A stretch of DNA of 64,000 bases, taken from Rotaria socialis. Lineage: Eukaryota > Rotifera > Eurotatoria > Philodinida > Philodinidae. A model generated the notes under the pieces. That model ran no database searches, was not told the origin of the DNA, and saw nothing but the letters and a program-made list of their open reading frames with translations. Made by a program: the position numbers and the translations under genes. The stretch lies in NCBI GenBank assembly GCA_905331475.1, contig CAJNYU010004349.1, forward strand, positions 43,089 to 107,088, in the 5' to 3' direction. Within the stretch, counting starts at the first letter, position 1. Each line of letters opens with the position of its first letter. This document shows, piece by piece, positions 37,857 through 52,661 of the stretch.

Positions 37857-39636
37857 ATGGCAAAAATGCGTTCGATATTCCTTCCGGGTTCATCTTCATG
37901 GGCTTTACACAATATTATTTTCGACATAATCATTGTTTTGAAGCCATTTAAATTAATTAGATGGTTCATAATGAGTGTCACATCAATGATATTAACTACT
38001 TATTTGAATGTGTCATTTTTCTCTACGATTACAATGAATATTACTGAAGGTCTGAAATATCTTTTTCTACTCATCATATTTGAGAATATCACATCTTACT
38101 GTTTACTCAAACAGAGTCTAGCAAAGAAAACATTTATTCTTGATTTTTTAAAGCATTTTCAAACGAAATTAAATCAAAGAATACTCAGCACCGATTGGAT
38201 CAAGATTAAGTTGTCTGATCAAGTAGAAATTCGACGAAAGATCGAAGAAGCTTCTTCGTCTGTACAATACTTGATCGAAGAATTTATTGATCAAATGAGA
38301 GAAATCTCTACATTTTGTATGACTGTGATCACCATCTTTTATATTTGTCCTTTTGCAACTATACTAATCGCTATTGTTTATATCTGTTTTTATAAACTGT
38401 ATCTGAACAAGCAGAGTAGTGAGCTGCTTGAGGTTAAATTGAAAATGATTGAAAAGAATGATAAACTATATTCAAAGTACTCAAGAGCAAACGCGAACAT
38501 GTTTGAATATGTCATTCATCATGAAAAGGACAAAATTATCAATATCACAAATGAATTAAAGATCGATATGGAAAGACATTGGTTTTTACTTGATTATCTT
38601 TACGACAAGTTATCATTTAAAGAAGATATACTTGGCAAATCATGTACATTTGTAACTATTGTCGTATATTACCTCTCAAATGGAACTAATATGTTCATTA
38701 TTCCATTATATCATTACCTATCAACCTTGACGGACACAATTCACACTATGGTAGTCGCATATATACGATGGTTAAGACTGAAAAAAGACTACGACCTTGT
38801 TAAACCGATACTTGAAGAGCATGATGAACGGATTTATTTTGAACAAATAGATTTGAATTATGCATTACATATTCGAGATCTTTCATTTCAATATGAAGGT
38901 AAACGTGAAGCTTTTCATTTGCAATTACATGGCATTCTAACATTCAAAATGGGAGAAGTAATACTGATAACAGGCAAAAGTGGTGCAGGTAAGATTCAAT
39001 GTTTGCATACTTACCTTCTAGAAAGTTGTTAATACAATAACGAATATTATTCTAGGTAAATCGACGTTCTATGATATTTTAAATGGTTCAATACCGACAA
39101 AAGATTATTCAGCAACGATACAAATTGATAATAGCCAAGAATCAAAGACTCTTCATGCAATTGAAAAGTGTCGAACAATGGTTTTACAGGATAGCGACAT
39201 GGATTATCGATCAACTATTTACAGTATGATCACGGATATTGATGAAGATGAAGTAATACAAATGAGAACTTCAGAACTCGATTCACTCGTATGGGAATTT
39301 CTTCGCCTTGTTCAAATCGATGATTTCGTTCGAAACGAACTCAATTCAGATCTCGATCAAGCAATGGAAAATAAACTTAGCGGTGGACAAAAAACACGAT
39401 TATTATTAGCACGAGCTTTGTACCGTGCTCACAATCGTAATTCTTCTTTACTTATTCTTGATGAGCCTGATCGAGGTCTTCCAGCAGAAACAACATTGAG
39501 CATTATTGAAAATATCATGAAATGGTATCGATCAAAAGGTATACTAATTCTCACGCTACATACAGAACGGGCACATTTACTCAATTTTGATCAAGTTCTA
39601 CATATTGAAGAAGGGACTATAACAAAAATCAAATAA
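37857..39636 (+). CDS. Half-size ABC transporter (membrane domain plus nucleotide-binding domain)
   Basis: Two exons, 37857-38988 and 39056-39636, encode 570 residues. The single 67-base intron interrupts the Walker A motif itself, GKSGAG|KST. The N-terminal ~300 residues contain about six hydrophobic segments, with an extended helical region between the second and third, as expected of an exporter-type transmembrane domain. The nucleotide-binding domain has Walker A GKSGAGKST, Q-loop MVLQDSD, signature LSGGQKTRLLLARAL, Walker B LLILDEPD and H-loop LTLHTER. All are intact, so ATP hydrolysis is plausible. The D-loop reads RGLP instead of the usual SALD. As a half transporter it should dimerise. 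The substrate and subfamily are not recognisable, and the sequence is divergent from ABCB/ABCC members I know. ATG 37857 is preceded in frame only by a GTG. Confidence 0.85.
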
Positions 39637-40722
39637 TAGTGATTAACGATATAGGAAATTTTTTTCTAACTAATATTGTTCGTTTTAATTGTAATGTTAT
39701 ATAAATGTATACCCATGCTAAGTTAACAGTATTTTTTTCTTAATTTTACCCGTGATTGATCTCACTAGCACCAACCTGAACGGCAAAATCATGAAAAAAT
39801 TGGTAGCTTCAATGCAAGTCGATAAATCTTAGTTTCTTCGAATAGCTATCCAAGTGAACTTGTGCGCAGAGAGGTAGAGTATCAACGCAGTTAATATTAA
39901 GATTTTTTATCGAGACTGGTGAACATTTTCCAATAAAGTATCAAGTTGCTGTCATTTGAAAGCATATCGTCAGTCACTTTATCTTTTGCACGCTCGATTT
40001 GATAACTCATACCATAATTCTGTAAGAAGTAAACAATAAAAAAGAAATAAGATGAAAGTGTTTCTATTATCTATCGAAAAATATCATAAGTTTGCACTTA
40101 GACAATATATATATATATAAACCAACCATTTTGTATTGTATTAGATTACTCGTGAGAGCAAGAGTTTGCATGAGCGACGCTTAGTTTATAGAGATGATGA
40201 TATTACTTTGTTCTTATACTAGTACTTCACTTGCTGCATTTTAGATATGCGTTAAATTTTTAAGAGAACTGACAATTCTGTTTGTAAACCATATTCTAAG
40301 CACTCAAGAAAACTGTTAGAATTCTATTTCATACGATTGCTTCACCATAAATTGAGTTTCCATTTATGACTTCACTCAAAGACTTCTACACAAACTACCA
40401 TGAATGCCTTTCATTCGAATGCGCTTGATACAAACCATTCACTATGATAAAAAAATAACAACAATTAATGACGTTTTACTAAAATAAAATGAACCAGACG
40501 ACGTCGATTAAAAGTAAGCCTAGGTTTAAGTTGCATATCATATTGTCAGATATTAGCACCGTAATTGTAATAGAATGCTTTTCCTCTTGATGACAGAAGC
40601 AAAAATTGTCATTCAATGTAATTTTTTTCTGCTCCATCATTTCGCCTAGAGAAAGATTATAAAAGCGTTTTGCCCTATTGGTATTAATTGGTGTAAAATC
40701 TATAAAAAAGAAAGTTCGAAAA
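39637..40722. other. Intergenic, no gene seen
   Basis: AT-rich spacer between the ABC transporter and the secreted-protein gene, with a short TA run near 40107-40120. No other structure is seen. Confidence 0.45.
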
Positions 40723-43063
40723 ATGAAGCATAATTTCTTCTTTTTATTTTTTATTCTGTTTATGAATGAATGTTTATGTCAAACAGGATTTCCCAAACAA
40801 TTTCAAACAATATTGAATATAACTGGATTATATTCATGGCAAACATCAACACATGGCGTCCAACAGCTATTATATGATTATACAAACTTACGAGTTCGGT
40901 TTGATATTCAAGGATGGCGATCGCAACAAAATGAAACCTATCTAATTAAATATAAACCTGAAGGTGCCGAAGCAGGTTCAGTAAGTAGAAAGTAAACCTT
41001 TTGACGACGAATATTAATCATGAAATGTCTTTAGCCAGCTTCTCAAGGCTACTCAATGTTTAATTTCAACCCTGATTATCCAGAATTGACAAAAGTAACA
41101 TATATTTTATTTGTTTTTTTCTTCTTTTATATGTGAGAGTTTTTCTAAGAATGATTGTTGGTATAGAACAGATCCTATGGGGGATATTGGCCCATTTCCT
41201 ATCTCATGGTTTTATGGTCAAGAGAAGCCTTTTGAAATTCAACCGTGGTTTCCATTACCATCAAATCTCATCAATAAAGGAGAAGAATGGATACCAGAAA
41301 TTCAAAAGAATGCAATAGTATGTATTTCTATTTTGATTAGTATTAAGTAAGCCTATAAGAGAAGCGTTCTATTTGGAGTTCATTAAAATCTATCTATATT
41401 TCAACTTCATCTTTCATCCTGCGTCCTAGTCATATGGTTAGTTCATCTAGATGAAAGCCGAAATCTTTCTGATAGATGTGCTATTTTGATAAAAGATTCA
41501 AACGAACACAAAATTCATTTTTAAATTTCACTCTCTGTTCTAAGTGGTCGTGAAATGAATGGCTACTCAATAATCAAGATATAGTTTGGAATCTTTTATA
41601 GAATATGAACAAATGAAAAGGACAGATATTAATATCTTTAAAGTTAGATAAAGCCAGAATAAAGGATAACAGAAAAGATGGCTCATTATGTCAAATAAAA
41701 GTAGACTATCCAGCGGTCGTAAGAGAAAACACAAAAGAAATGGACAAAATTAAAATGTTTCTGAAAATTCACGATCGTGTTCGATATATTCTATATTGAT
41801 AGTCGTAAATGAGCCAAATAAATCGACTTGTGAGACGTAAAAGTCAGAACGATTGATATTTAATCATGATTATTTGAGTTTAATATATTCATCCAAGAAT
41901 TTACGAATGCTCTCAGTCTATTGTCTATTTTGCTCCGTATATATATATAATGATACATCCTCCAGTAAGTAAGTGTTTAACATAATCAAATCATTTATTG
42001 ATTAATTTATTTAATTGATCTTGTAGTAGATTTTATATTCTTTCTTCTCTTTTTACTTCTGAATACAAAAGGAAACTCGCTCAAATAGTTTGATAATTAA
42101 TGAACACTTACTATAATGAATATTAGTTATTTTTACAGCAATCTACAGCAATACAAAACTAATATTCACTAATTCTACTACTTTAAGCTAGATAATAACA
42201 TTTCAATCAGCATACACGGACATATTAATGAGTTGAGATTTGTCTACAGTTAACCCTGTGTGAATAGAGGGAAATATAGAATAGTTTCTATGATTTTAGA
42301 GATACGATTCACCAGAGCTTTGTGATTTAGTAAACTCTGGTTATGGAATAGTACCATGTTTAAGCTACTTCGAAGGACAAGATACGCCCGTAAAAACAAT
42401 TCGTGCTCGTGCTGCTAGTGGTTTTTATGATAGTGATGAGTAAACGCATATATTTTATTTATATAATAACACAATAAATAACTCTCTCTCTCTCTCTCTA
42501 TATATACATATATAGGTACGTAAGTACTGTCTATCTATCATTTACAAAAGGTATTCCATCAGAAGCAGAATATTTGTTCAATTTACCTAATCATTGGCCT
42601 TCATATTGTGGAAATGCAAACACCGGTAAGCAAAACTTCTAAGCTATTTACTTCACATCAAGTATATGATTATGTTTCTGAATGTTTTTTAGGTTTTACT
42701 GTAGAACCTATGCATGGATTTGTCGTAACTCCTAATGGTCAAGATCATTTTGCATTAAAATTGCAAACACCGCCAGTTCGTTCACTTGGTGACCAAATCA
42801 AAGTTGAATTTAGAGTACAACCATCGTGGTATTATAATGGCACACGTTGTGCTGAATTCAATAGTATTGTTTTCAACCAAGACAATTGGCATGAACCACA
42901 ACAAGTTGATATGTCATTCGGTGATTACGGTTGTTGTACATACGCAATTACAGCAACTGGTGGGGGATACGAGTGGCAATATGCAGTATCAACATTTGTT
43001 GTTTATGCATGTGATGGGCAAGCTGGATATGGTTGCAGTGGTAAACAGCCGTGTGGTGCTTGA
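40723..43063 (+). CDS. Secreted protein of unknown function, Cys- and Trp-containing
   Basis: Six exons (40723-40980, 41035-41094, 41138-41317, 42300-42439, 42516-42625, 42693-43063) yield 372 residues. The first ~19 residues, MKHNFFFLFFILFMNECLC, are a clear signal peptide ending before QTG. The body is rich in aromatic residues and cysteines. It includes NDCWYRTDPMGDIGPFPISW, a segment around YGIVPCLSYFEGQDTPVKTI, and NLPNHWPSYCGNANT. The C-terminal third reads like a beta-sandwich. It contains FNQDNWHEPQQVDMSF, which resembles the FxxxNWxxPQxVxV motif of Calx-beta-type extracellular modules. It ends with CDGQAGYGCSGKQPCGA. The fourth exon is reached across a 982-base intron, far longer than the others. 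An AATAAA signal follows at 43075-43080. No family name can be given. Confidence 0.75.
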
Positions 43064-43074
43064 AGAAGTTTTCA

Positions 43075-43080
43075 AATAAA
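43075..43080 (+). promoter_or_regulatory. Polyadenylation signal AATAAA
   Basis: A canonical hexamer 11 bases after the stop of the secreted-protein gene. Confidence 0.45.
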
Positions 43081-44503
43081 AATAATTGTTAGAACGCACT
43101 TACGTATGTAACATGCACGTTTCCTATTATGGTTTAAATGAAATACAAATTTTTCGTGTTGCAATGCTTTCTTTAGAATCAGAAATAAAATACAGTTTTG
43201 AGAAGCCAATCGATTTGTAATATACGTATCTATTATATCAAGTGTTCTGTAAGATTAAATTATAATTACTCAATACTAGCTTTTTGAATGCTCCGATTCA
43301 AAAAAAGACATGTATCGACTAACGAAAATATTCGCATTGAAAAGTTTCACGTACCTAGCGAGAATTTCATGTAGAGCACTAGTTAAAGAATCTTGAAATT
43401 CAGTGACATTTCTTCTTGAATAGCTTTATTTTAAAAAATCACTAGAACACGTGTTTTGAATGTACGTGGTTTATAAGTAACTATTTGTTGTTATTTTGAT
43501 TGTCTTACGCTTAAATCACCTTTAATATAGAACAATTCAAGATGACTGAATGATAAAAAAATAAAGCTTCGAAAAAATCAAATTTCAACTATGTACTTGT
43601 TCTTAAGTCAATAAAGAAAAATAATTTTGACAAGTTCAACTATCACTCGACTGAACAGTTATGTTTTTAAACTATTTGTCCTTCAAACTAAAAAAATTGC
43701 CCTATAAAACACATACAGAAAAATGCATGACCTTGATGTAATGATTGATATATATATATATATTTCTCCATCGGTCTATTTACTGATATTTGTTGATCTT
43801 ACTGAGAATCCCTGAGTATTACACAAAAGATCTTTAAATTCGATCATGATAAAAATTAGCGATTGTTCCGATAGCATTAGCCGAAATTACCAACAAATAT
43901 ATAATTAATTATAAACTAGTACGTCAGTATTATACATATGATTTTGATATTTCCATTACACACTTATCCCTAGCTATTCAATGATTTCTGTAATACTTGC
44001 TCTGTTTAGAGGTTCGTTTGAAATATCTAATAAATTCAAAATAATATATAGAAACCTAAAATACTATGTTTGAAAAGTGCGCATGTTTTTTGTTTGACAA
44101 TCATTCATACATAAGGGAGTTCCTACGAATTCCGAATCATTTTTTAAGGAATTTTCTATACGAGTTTCCATTATTTTATTAGAAATTGCTTTAGATTTGA
44201 TATCGTACCTCTTCTTAGAGTGATAAAGCAATTGAAAGAGTGACTTGTCGACTAATCACATTCTGTACCATGACGTTGGGTTTTTCTTCATATTCAATGA
44301 TAAGATTAGCAAACACTATTTTCGAATTTGAAGAAAGGAAAATGCATATCAATCAAAATATATAATTATTTATTCGTTAAACAATATAAGGCTCGTTGTA
44401 GAGAACAGAAAAATGAATCACTGGAATGTGACTAACTGACAAAAGAATAATAAAACTGACTAGAAATTATACTGAAGTATAAAAATGAGTTAGATTAAAT
44501 AAT
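43081..44503. other. Convergent intergenic region
   Basis: Separates a plus-strand gene from the 3' end of the minus-strand DDAH gene. AT-rich, with a short TA run near 43750-43762 and no gene. Confidence 0.45.
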
Positions 44504-46158
<1,655 letters not shown>

Positions 46159-46342
46159 AATTATCTAAAAAAACACAAAACGATTGAAATAAAATAAAAT
46201 ATACGAACGCATAGATAAATGTGTATACTGATATTGCACACGGACAAAAAAAGAAGAGAAACAACAATAATTAAAGATTTACAAGATTAAATTTAAAAAA
46301 ATAGAAAGATTTACGCATGTGACATACAGTGCAACTCTATGA

Positions 46343-49300
46343 TTAATTATTCTTTGTTCGATTTGTCGAACTAGCTGCTTCTTTTATTGTGTTCATAGTT
46401 TTTGATAGCCATCTTACAGTTGAGTTGTTATTATTATTGCTATTGATAGAACGTACACTATTGACTGAATTAGTGTCTGAATCACTTGCAGCTGATGTTG
46501 AATGTCGAAGTTGATGTGCAAGTTCTTGATTTTTACATAAAGCCTCAGTAAGAGCTAACTTTTTTTCTGCTAATTCTATTTCAACTTGATGCAAACGATC
46601 AGTAATAGATGATGACATTGATGAAAGTGTTGGTAAAATATCGTCATTATAATCATCATTCATTCCTTCTCGTTCCGGTGTTGATGCTATACTTGTTAAT
46701 GGAGACATTTTTGCGCGCATTGAAGTTTTACATGAATCACAACAAAGATTCTAAATAGTAGAAAAATAACCATATTCACTGAATTGAAAATTACATAAGA
46801 AAAAGAAGAATTTGTGAGCAACACCTTTTCAGTCAAGTATATAATTAATGCTTTTTGAACTATTAAAAGACTTTCCGACAGCGAATGATCGCAAATTAGT
46901 TAAAAAATCCTAGACTAGAGAGGTGCAAGACTAATCTCTTTTTTTTTATTTAAAATAAGTTCATGTCTAATTATTCATATCGTTATAATGTTCGCTTTTT
47001 GAATATTGATTGTGTTCTAGACAAAACTATTCTATAGTTACTTGAAATTACCTCTGGAGAATTCTTCCGAACTTATCGTTTGTCTAATCCAATCGATTAT
47101 CAATACCTGTTAGTTAATCTTTCTCGAATGATGTTCTAATTGAGATAATTTATAAGATAATTCGCTTTAGAAAAATAGAATATCTAAACATGGTGGTGTA
47201 TACTTTTTATTCAAAAGAATGCTGGTTGGTGTATAATTTAGAAAGACACGAATCGAAAACAGCATGTATTATTCATGCATTTTGTTTTAAATGTGAATAC
47301 ATATGAATTACTAGTTGTATTCTTTGTAAAGATTTTCAAAAAAAAGTCAATCATATCTACTTGAATCGCTTCAATTTTATTATTATATTTTTCTTTTTGT
47401 TTATCTAATTGATCATTCAATTGTGAACAAATCTTTAACGAGAAAATAAAAAATCACATTGAAACATTGGATAATATTATTATTTAAGATTTTACTTGTT
47501 TATATTCTGTAACGATCTTCTGTGTTTGTTGAAGTTCATCACAGGTACGTCGAAAAGCATCACGAATCTAAATAAATTTAGTAAGTAATTTTTTCAATGG
47601 TTTTCAATTTTATTCTGTTTTTTTTTTACATTTTCCAATTCTTCATTTAATCGAAATGTATGCTGTTCACTTTCTTTTACAATTGATCGAGTAGCTTGTA
47701 ATTCTCTTGTTAATTTCTCAATTCGCTCGTCAGCCTAAATATTTATTTCAATAAAAATTTTATTTATTAAAATAAAACTACAAAAAAAGAGAAGAAGAAA
47801 ATCAAACCTGGTCAAGGTTACTCTTAAGTCTAACACGATCATTAACTAATTCAAGTGCAAGCATTTCATTTTCCAATTCAGATCGCATACATGTTTCAGT
47901 TAATCGTTTATTATCGGCTTCAAGACGTTGTAGTGGTAATTCTCCTTGTTCTTCTTCGGCTCGCCGCATAAAATAATCTTTTTCATATCTTTTTAATTTT
48001 TTTACATTAATCTATTCATAAAAAAAAATTGAAATCAATTCTAGGAATATATTCACTTTCATTTTTTCAAAAATACCTTCATTGAGCAAGCTGTTTGAAT
48101 AAGTTCATCAGCGTGATCTTCGCATCGATATTTTTTCGGTAAATTCACGCGAAAAAATCTCATAATACCTTCAAAATCAAGTGATAATAGATCTTTTTGA
48201 CTGAACTATATTAATCAAAAAAACAAAATTTTCTGTAAATTTTTTAATTCAACAGTTACGACCTAAATACCTTGAGTAAAGCTAAAGCAACGCCAAAAAG
48301 CGCATTGAAACCCTATTTAAATCAAATATTTAGTATAGATTTTATAATATCGAAGCTTATATCTCGGCAAAAACATGTTTTTTTTACTTTAAATGATAAA
48401 GAGTTAATAAAATATAAATCTTGACTTCTCTTCTACGATTGAGACTTTTGAAACAAAAGCAGAGAGTAAGTAAACTAATCATAGTTTCTTAAAGGATAAA
48501 ATCTTCATTTTTTCTTTCGAGAAATAAGCTTCTATATAGATCTTGTTTAAATATTATCAAAATGAAACTAACATCGTAAAGAAAAATATCCATAACACGA
48601 AATACTAAATAGAGTGGAAACTTCGCCGTAAACAATGTTAAAAACCATTGTGATGCATACATATGACATTCAACTTTAAGATCATCAAAATGTCCATAAA
48701 GATCTGGTAGATTATCTTGTATAAGACAAGTTAATTGATGAAATCGAACTTGAAGATTTTCAAAGTTTGCTTTATACATTTCACGTAATAGATATTTTGG
48801 ATCTTCCATTAATTTACACAATAACATAAATGCTTGTTCTTCAGGCATCTAAATAAATTTTTTTTCTTCTAACTATTAAAATACAAAGAATTATATTTTT
48901 ACATGAATAAGAAGACTTGCAATAACAAATGATAAACCTTGGCAATATCCAACTTCTTCATCACGAACAGAATAAGCCTTTGAAATAAAAATAGTGAACT
49001 GAAAATAAAACCTATTTAATAATTTCATTTACTCGACTTAATTTATATAAAGCTTCTTGACCAATTCCGCCTTCTTCTTTAAAGTATTCATGAGCTGGGA
49101 ATGTTCTATTTAAATCATTTACAATAACACGTTCACTCGCTGATTCCTTTAATTTAAAATTATTAAAAAAAATATAAAAGAATTTGCTCAGATATAAACA
49201 AACTTTTGTTAACAATAAACGATAAGTATTAATCATTTCATTTTCTTCACCGACACTTCCTGCTAATAATTGCCATACTTCACCGCGTAATGCTTCCGGA

Positions 49301-52300
49301 ATTCCGCGTCGTACAAGTGCTTGCAAACCTCGTGGTCGTTCAGCATAATTTTTTCTCCATTTACTCAATATATCACTCCAATTACCGAGAACTTCTTCAT
49401 CACATTCTTTGCTTACATGACCAAAACCACTAACCATAGGTTCATCATCATCTTCTTCAGCCGCTGTAGTAGCAACTAAACGTTGTTTTTTTGTTAGAAT
49501 TTAATAAATTACCAATCAATATTTACCTGCAGCTGATTGGCGTAATTTTGCTCGCCGTTCTGCTTCAGAATTACTTTCCAAAAGTACTACTTCATATGTA
49601 TCATCTTGACGTGACGATGAAGAACTTTTAGATGTTGCCTGAATCAGAAAAGTGTAATTTAATTTGATTTATCAAAATAGACCTTTTTACTTCTTTAAGA
49701 ATCATATCAAATTCTTCAGTAAATGGCGATAGTTTTTTAAATGGTGACCAAATTGTGTCACTAATATCTTGAGATAATATATCGCCTTTACTATTTAATA
49801 GGCAAACACGTGCTTTAGCTTCAATCAAAAAACGAACTGGCTCAGGAATACCACTAATCACCAAATCGAGAGCAATTGTTAAAAAAACACGCGCTCCTAA
49901 AAGAAAACCAGAAAGAAAAATATTCGCTTCTAGAATAGCAGGTGGTAGTCGTTCTGATATTTGCTTAAAGCTTTAAAAGAATCGAACGTAATAATAATAG
50001 AACGAAAAAAAGCAATTTACATACAACACGAAAGATTGACTACATTTTAACAATACCTTTAGGTGTTTCCTCATTAAGATGAATCAATTCGTTAAATCCA
50101 CGTGCTGATGGATCCCAATTTCCATGAACCATATAATATCGATTATCTTCTGATTTCCCCATTGATTCCTAATATAAAATGTTCTTGAAAAATTAAGAGA
50201 ACAGAAATGGATCACAAACTAAATCAAGTAGCTGCATATCACATGCACGAACATTTCGTCCTTGAGCGAGAAGCATACCAAAGCATCTTTTAATAGAATG
50301 AGATCGTTCCAATACTATTTTTGTTTTAAAGACAGAAAATTTACCTTTCAATATTAAGTGGAAAGCCACGAATGTGTTGAAGAGCAACAGTAACATTTTT
50401 TCGAACATCTTTTCGTAAACGAAATACATTCTTCTCTGGTCTACATAACAAAGATAAAAATAATTAGATCTTATTTTTATTGATTCTATATTCAGTGATA
50501 ACCTTGGCACAGAAGTAAAACTAATATTTCCTTTACTATCAACAGTTTCTTCTTTAATATCAAAATAACTTCGAAATTTAATTGGTCCATCAGTTGGTTT
50601 TTGTAGTATTTGTTGCTGATTATTTGATGAAGATGAAGATTGACTTGTATTAGATGATTGTGGTTGTAATTGGGCAACAGTTGCTTGTATAGCTTGACCA
50701 ATCAATGATGTTGTACGACGAGAAATTAATGCAAATTGTTGATTTACTTTTACAGATGTTTGACTAGTTGTTGATGGCGTTGTACGTTGAAATGCATTTG
50801 CAAAACTGGTCAAGATTTTATAAATCTAATTGAAATCAAAAAGAATTACGTTTTAAAATCATCACCAAGTAGATTACAATTTTTTTTCTCCCTTAGATTT
50901 ACAAATTCTAAGTTTAATATCTAAACAATGTACTCTAAGAAGATGAAAATAGAAGTTAGTTCTCACCGCTTCTTGATTGTCACAGCGAAAAACTTGACAT
51001 TGATAAAGCAGTTCATGTTGTGTTTGACCAGTTTCACTATTATTTCCATTTGATTGAGATTGAACATTAGTTAATGTCGTAATACGTGAAGTTGTAAATG
51101 CCCAACAATGTGCTAAAGGTGTATTTGTAGGACCGCGTGCACAAAAAAGTATTTGAGAGATACGATAACAAGTTATTTCGAGTTCAGTTTGTGGGTCAAG
51201 TAGTCTATAAAAAGAAATGTAAACAAATAATTTACGCGCTTAACAATTATTTTTATTTCATGAGTAATACAATATTGCGTATTAATGAATTTACTAATTT
51301 TGCAGAATTAGAAATTACTGATAAAATCGAGCAACGTTTTATTTCTATTTTAAATGATTCGATTCAACAATTGAAGATCTTCGCGAATGTATCTATTGAC
51401 GAAGTTGATGAAGTATTATCAAATAAATTTTCTTTTCTGGCGAATCAGTCATTTTTACAACGTATTAATAAACTTTCTTTTCATTTTTGGCGTCTAATAG
51501 AAATTATTATAGAATTTTCTTATTACATTCAACCAAAATCACAAAGTGATGTACATAAATTAAATAGGATAGAAATATCACTGCTAGCTCACATTGACTT
51601 GTTCAATCAATATCTTAAGCAACGCTCTAATTTATTATCTCAATCTTCGTCAAATCTTATTATTGAATTTGATAAAGAAAAGTGTCAAGTATTACGACGC
51701 ATAGCAATTGAAATATCTAATCAATTAAGCGTAACATCTTTACCGAACTACGCCATTGGAATTATCGGGAACACACAATGTGACTTCAATTGACATTTTA
51801 CTTTGTTCATTTAATATTGCCATATTTCTAACAATAAAAATAAAAATCTATTATCGTTAATTTGCTGTTTTTTCATTATGTCAATATCACCTATTGAGTT
51901 CGTCTTCTGATCGTGGTGCATTAACACTTGCCGATCCCAAGTAAGTCACACGATGAAAAAGTATACTATTCGTTAAATCTGGTCGATGCATTTTGGTGAG
52001 ACCTTTTCGACAAGAATAAACCTTTCGATAAAAAATTATTCAGAAAAACAAAATATATAACTTTACCAATATCATTTTTGATTGGTGTTTTAGCCAAATT
52101 TTCACCATTATTAGAAATTGGAATTGACTCTGGAATAAAATTAGTATCATTTGATGTTGTTTGCACAGGTGACTAAATGATACACATGAAAAAAACATCG
52201 AACAGAATATTAATTCATACTTCATTAAGTATTTCAGCCATATTATTTTCTAAATCAGCACTTCCACCACCTGAATTAAAACTTAAATTATACTACAGTT

Positions 52301-52661
52301 TAAGAAACAGAAACTAAAAAATCAATTGAATCATAGTATAAACGAATTACATGTGTGTTAGATAAGGACTAATTTTTCTTTAATCATAAGTGTGTTATTA
52401 TTTTAATTGATCGAAACAGAAAAAAACAGCTACTTTGACTTACTTTTCTTTGACAAATAGAAAAATATAGAGGCTATTCTTTCTAACTATGCTGGAATTA
52501 AAGATTAGATATAGAAATATAAGATGAATATCATAATACGAAGTTTGGAGAAAACTTTAAATAATGAACTTACCAGCGGCTATTTTTAAATGTGGAGGTT
52601 CTTTGCCAATTAGAATAAAATCGATTGAGTTTAAACTACTCAAGCTTGTGGAATTGTCCAT
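46343..52661 (-). CDS. RABGAP1: Rab GTPase-activating protein 1 (PTB, kinesin-like and TBC domains)
   Basis: Twenty-three minus-strand exons join in perfect phase into 1,120 residues (human about 1,070): 52661-52574, 52270-52221, 52172-52067, 52002-51891, 51827-51744, 51204-50967, 50825-50503, 50440-50345, 50286-50220, 50168-50057, 49896-49691, 49638-49527, 49475-49204, 49146-49033, 48977-48903, 48848-48573, 48312-48271, 48205-48077, 48011-47808, 47734-47630, 47567-47496, 47432-47361, 46750-46343. The protein accelerates GTP hydrolysis on Rab GTPases at endosomal and Golgi membranes. Domains in order are an N-terminal PTB (FHRVTYLGSASVNAPRSEDE to SQILFCARG and IYKILTSFANAF), the DUF3694 kinesin-like domain (FGMLLAQGRNV, IPEPVRFLIEAK), and the TBC domain. 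The TBC arginine finger is in IVNDLNRTFP (IxxDxxR) and its glutamine finger in YCQGLSF. A long C-terminal coiled coil ends with WLSKTMNTIKEA. Most introns are 50-70 bases. The one at 51205-51743 is 539 bases and holds an ORF on the other strand. Confidence 0.94.
51260..51793 (+). CDS. Unknown helical protein nested antisense in a RABGAP1 intron
   Basis: A 177-residue open frame from ATG 51260 lies in the unusually long RABGAP1 intron 51205-51743, on the opposite strand. Its last 50 bases overlap the antisense of the RABGAP1 exon 51744-51827. The frame is open for a further 41 codons upstream. A frame this long is very unlikely by chance in such AT-rich DNA, and the residues look protein-like. 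The predicted protein is mostly helical with Leu, Ile, Asn and Ser (for example KLSFHFWRLIEIIIEFSYYI), has one Cys in the body, and shows no signal peptide or known motif. The C-terminus may instead be set by a splice near 51731. No family is recognised. Confidence 0.55.
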   Translation: MSNTILRINEFTNFAELEITDKIEQRFISILNDSIQQLKIFANVSIDEVDEVLSNKFSFLANQSFLQRINKLSFHFWRLIEIIIEFSYYIQPKSQSDVHKLNRIEISLLAHIDLFNQYLKQRSNLLSQSSSNLIIEFDKEKCQVLRRIAIEISNQLSVTSLPNYAIGIIGNTQCDFN

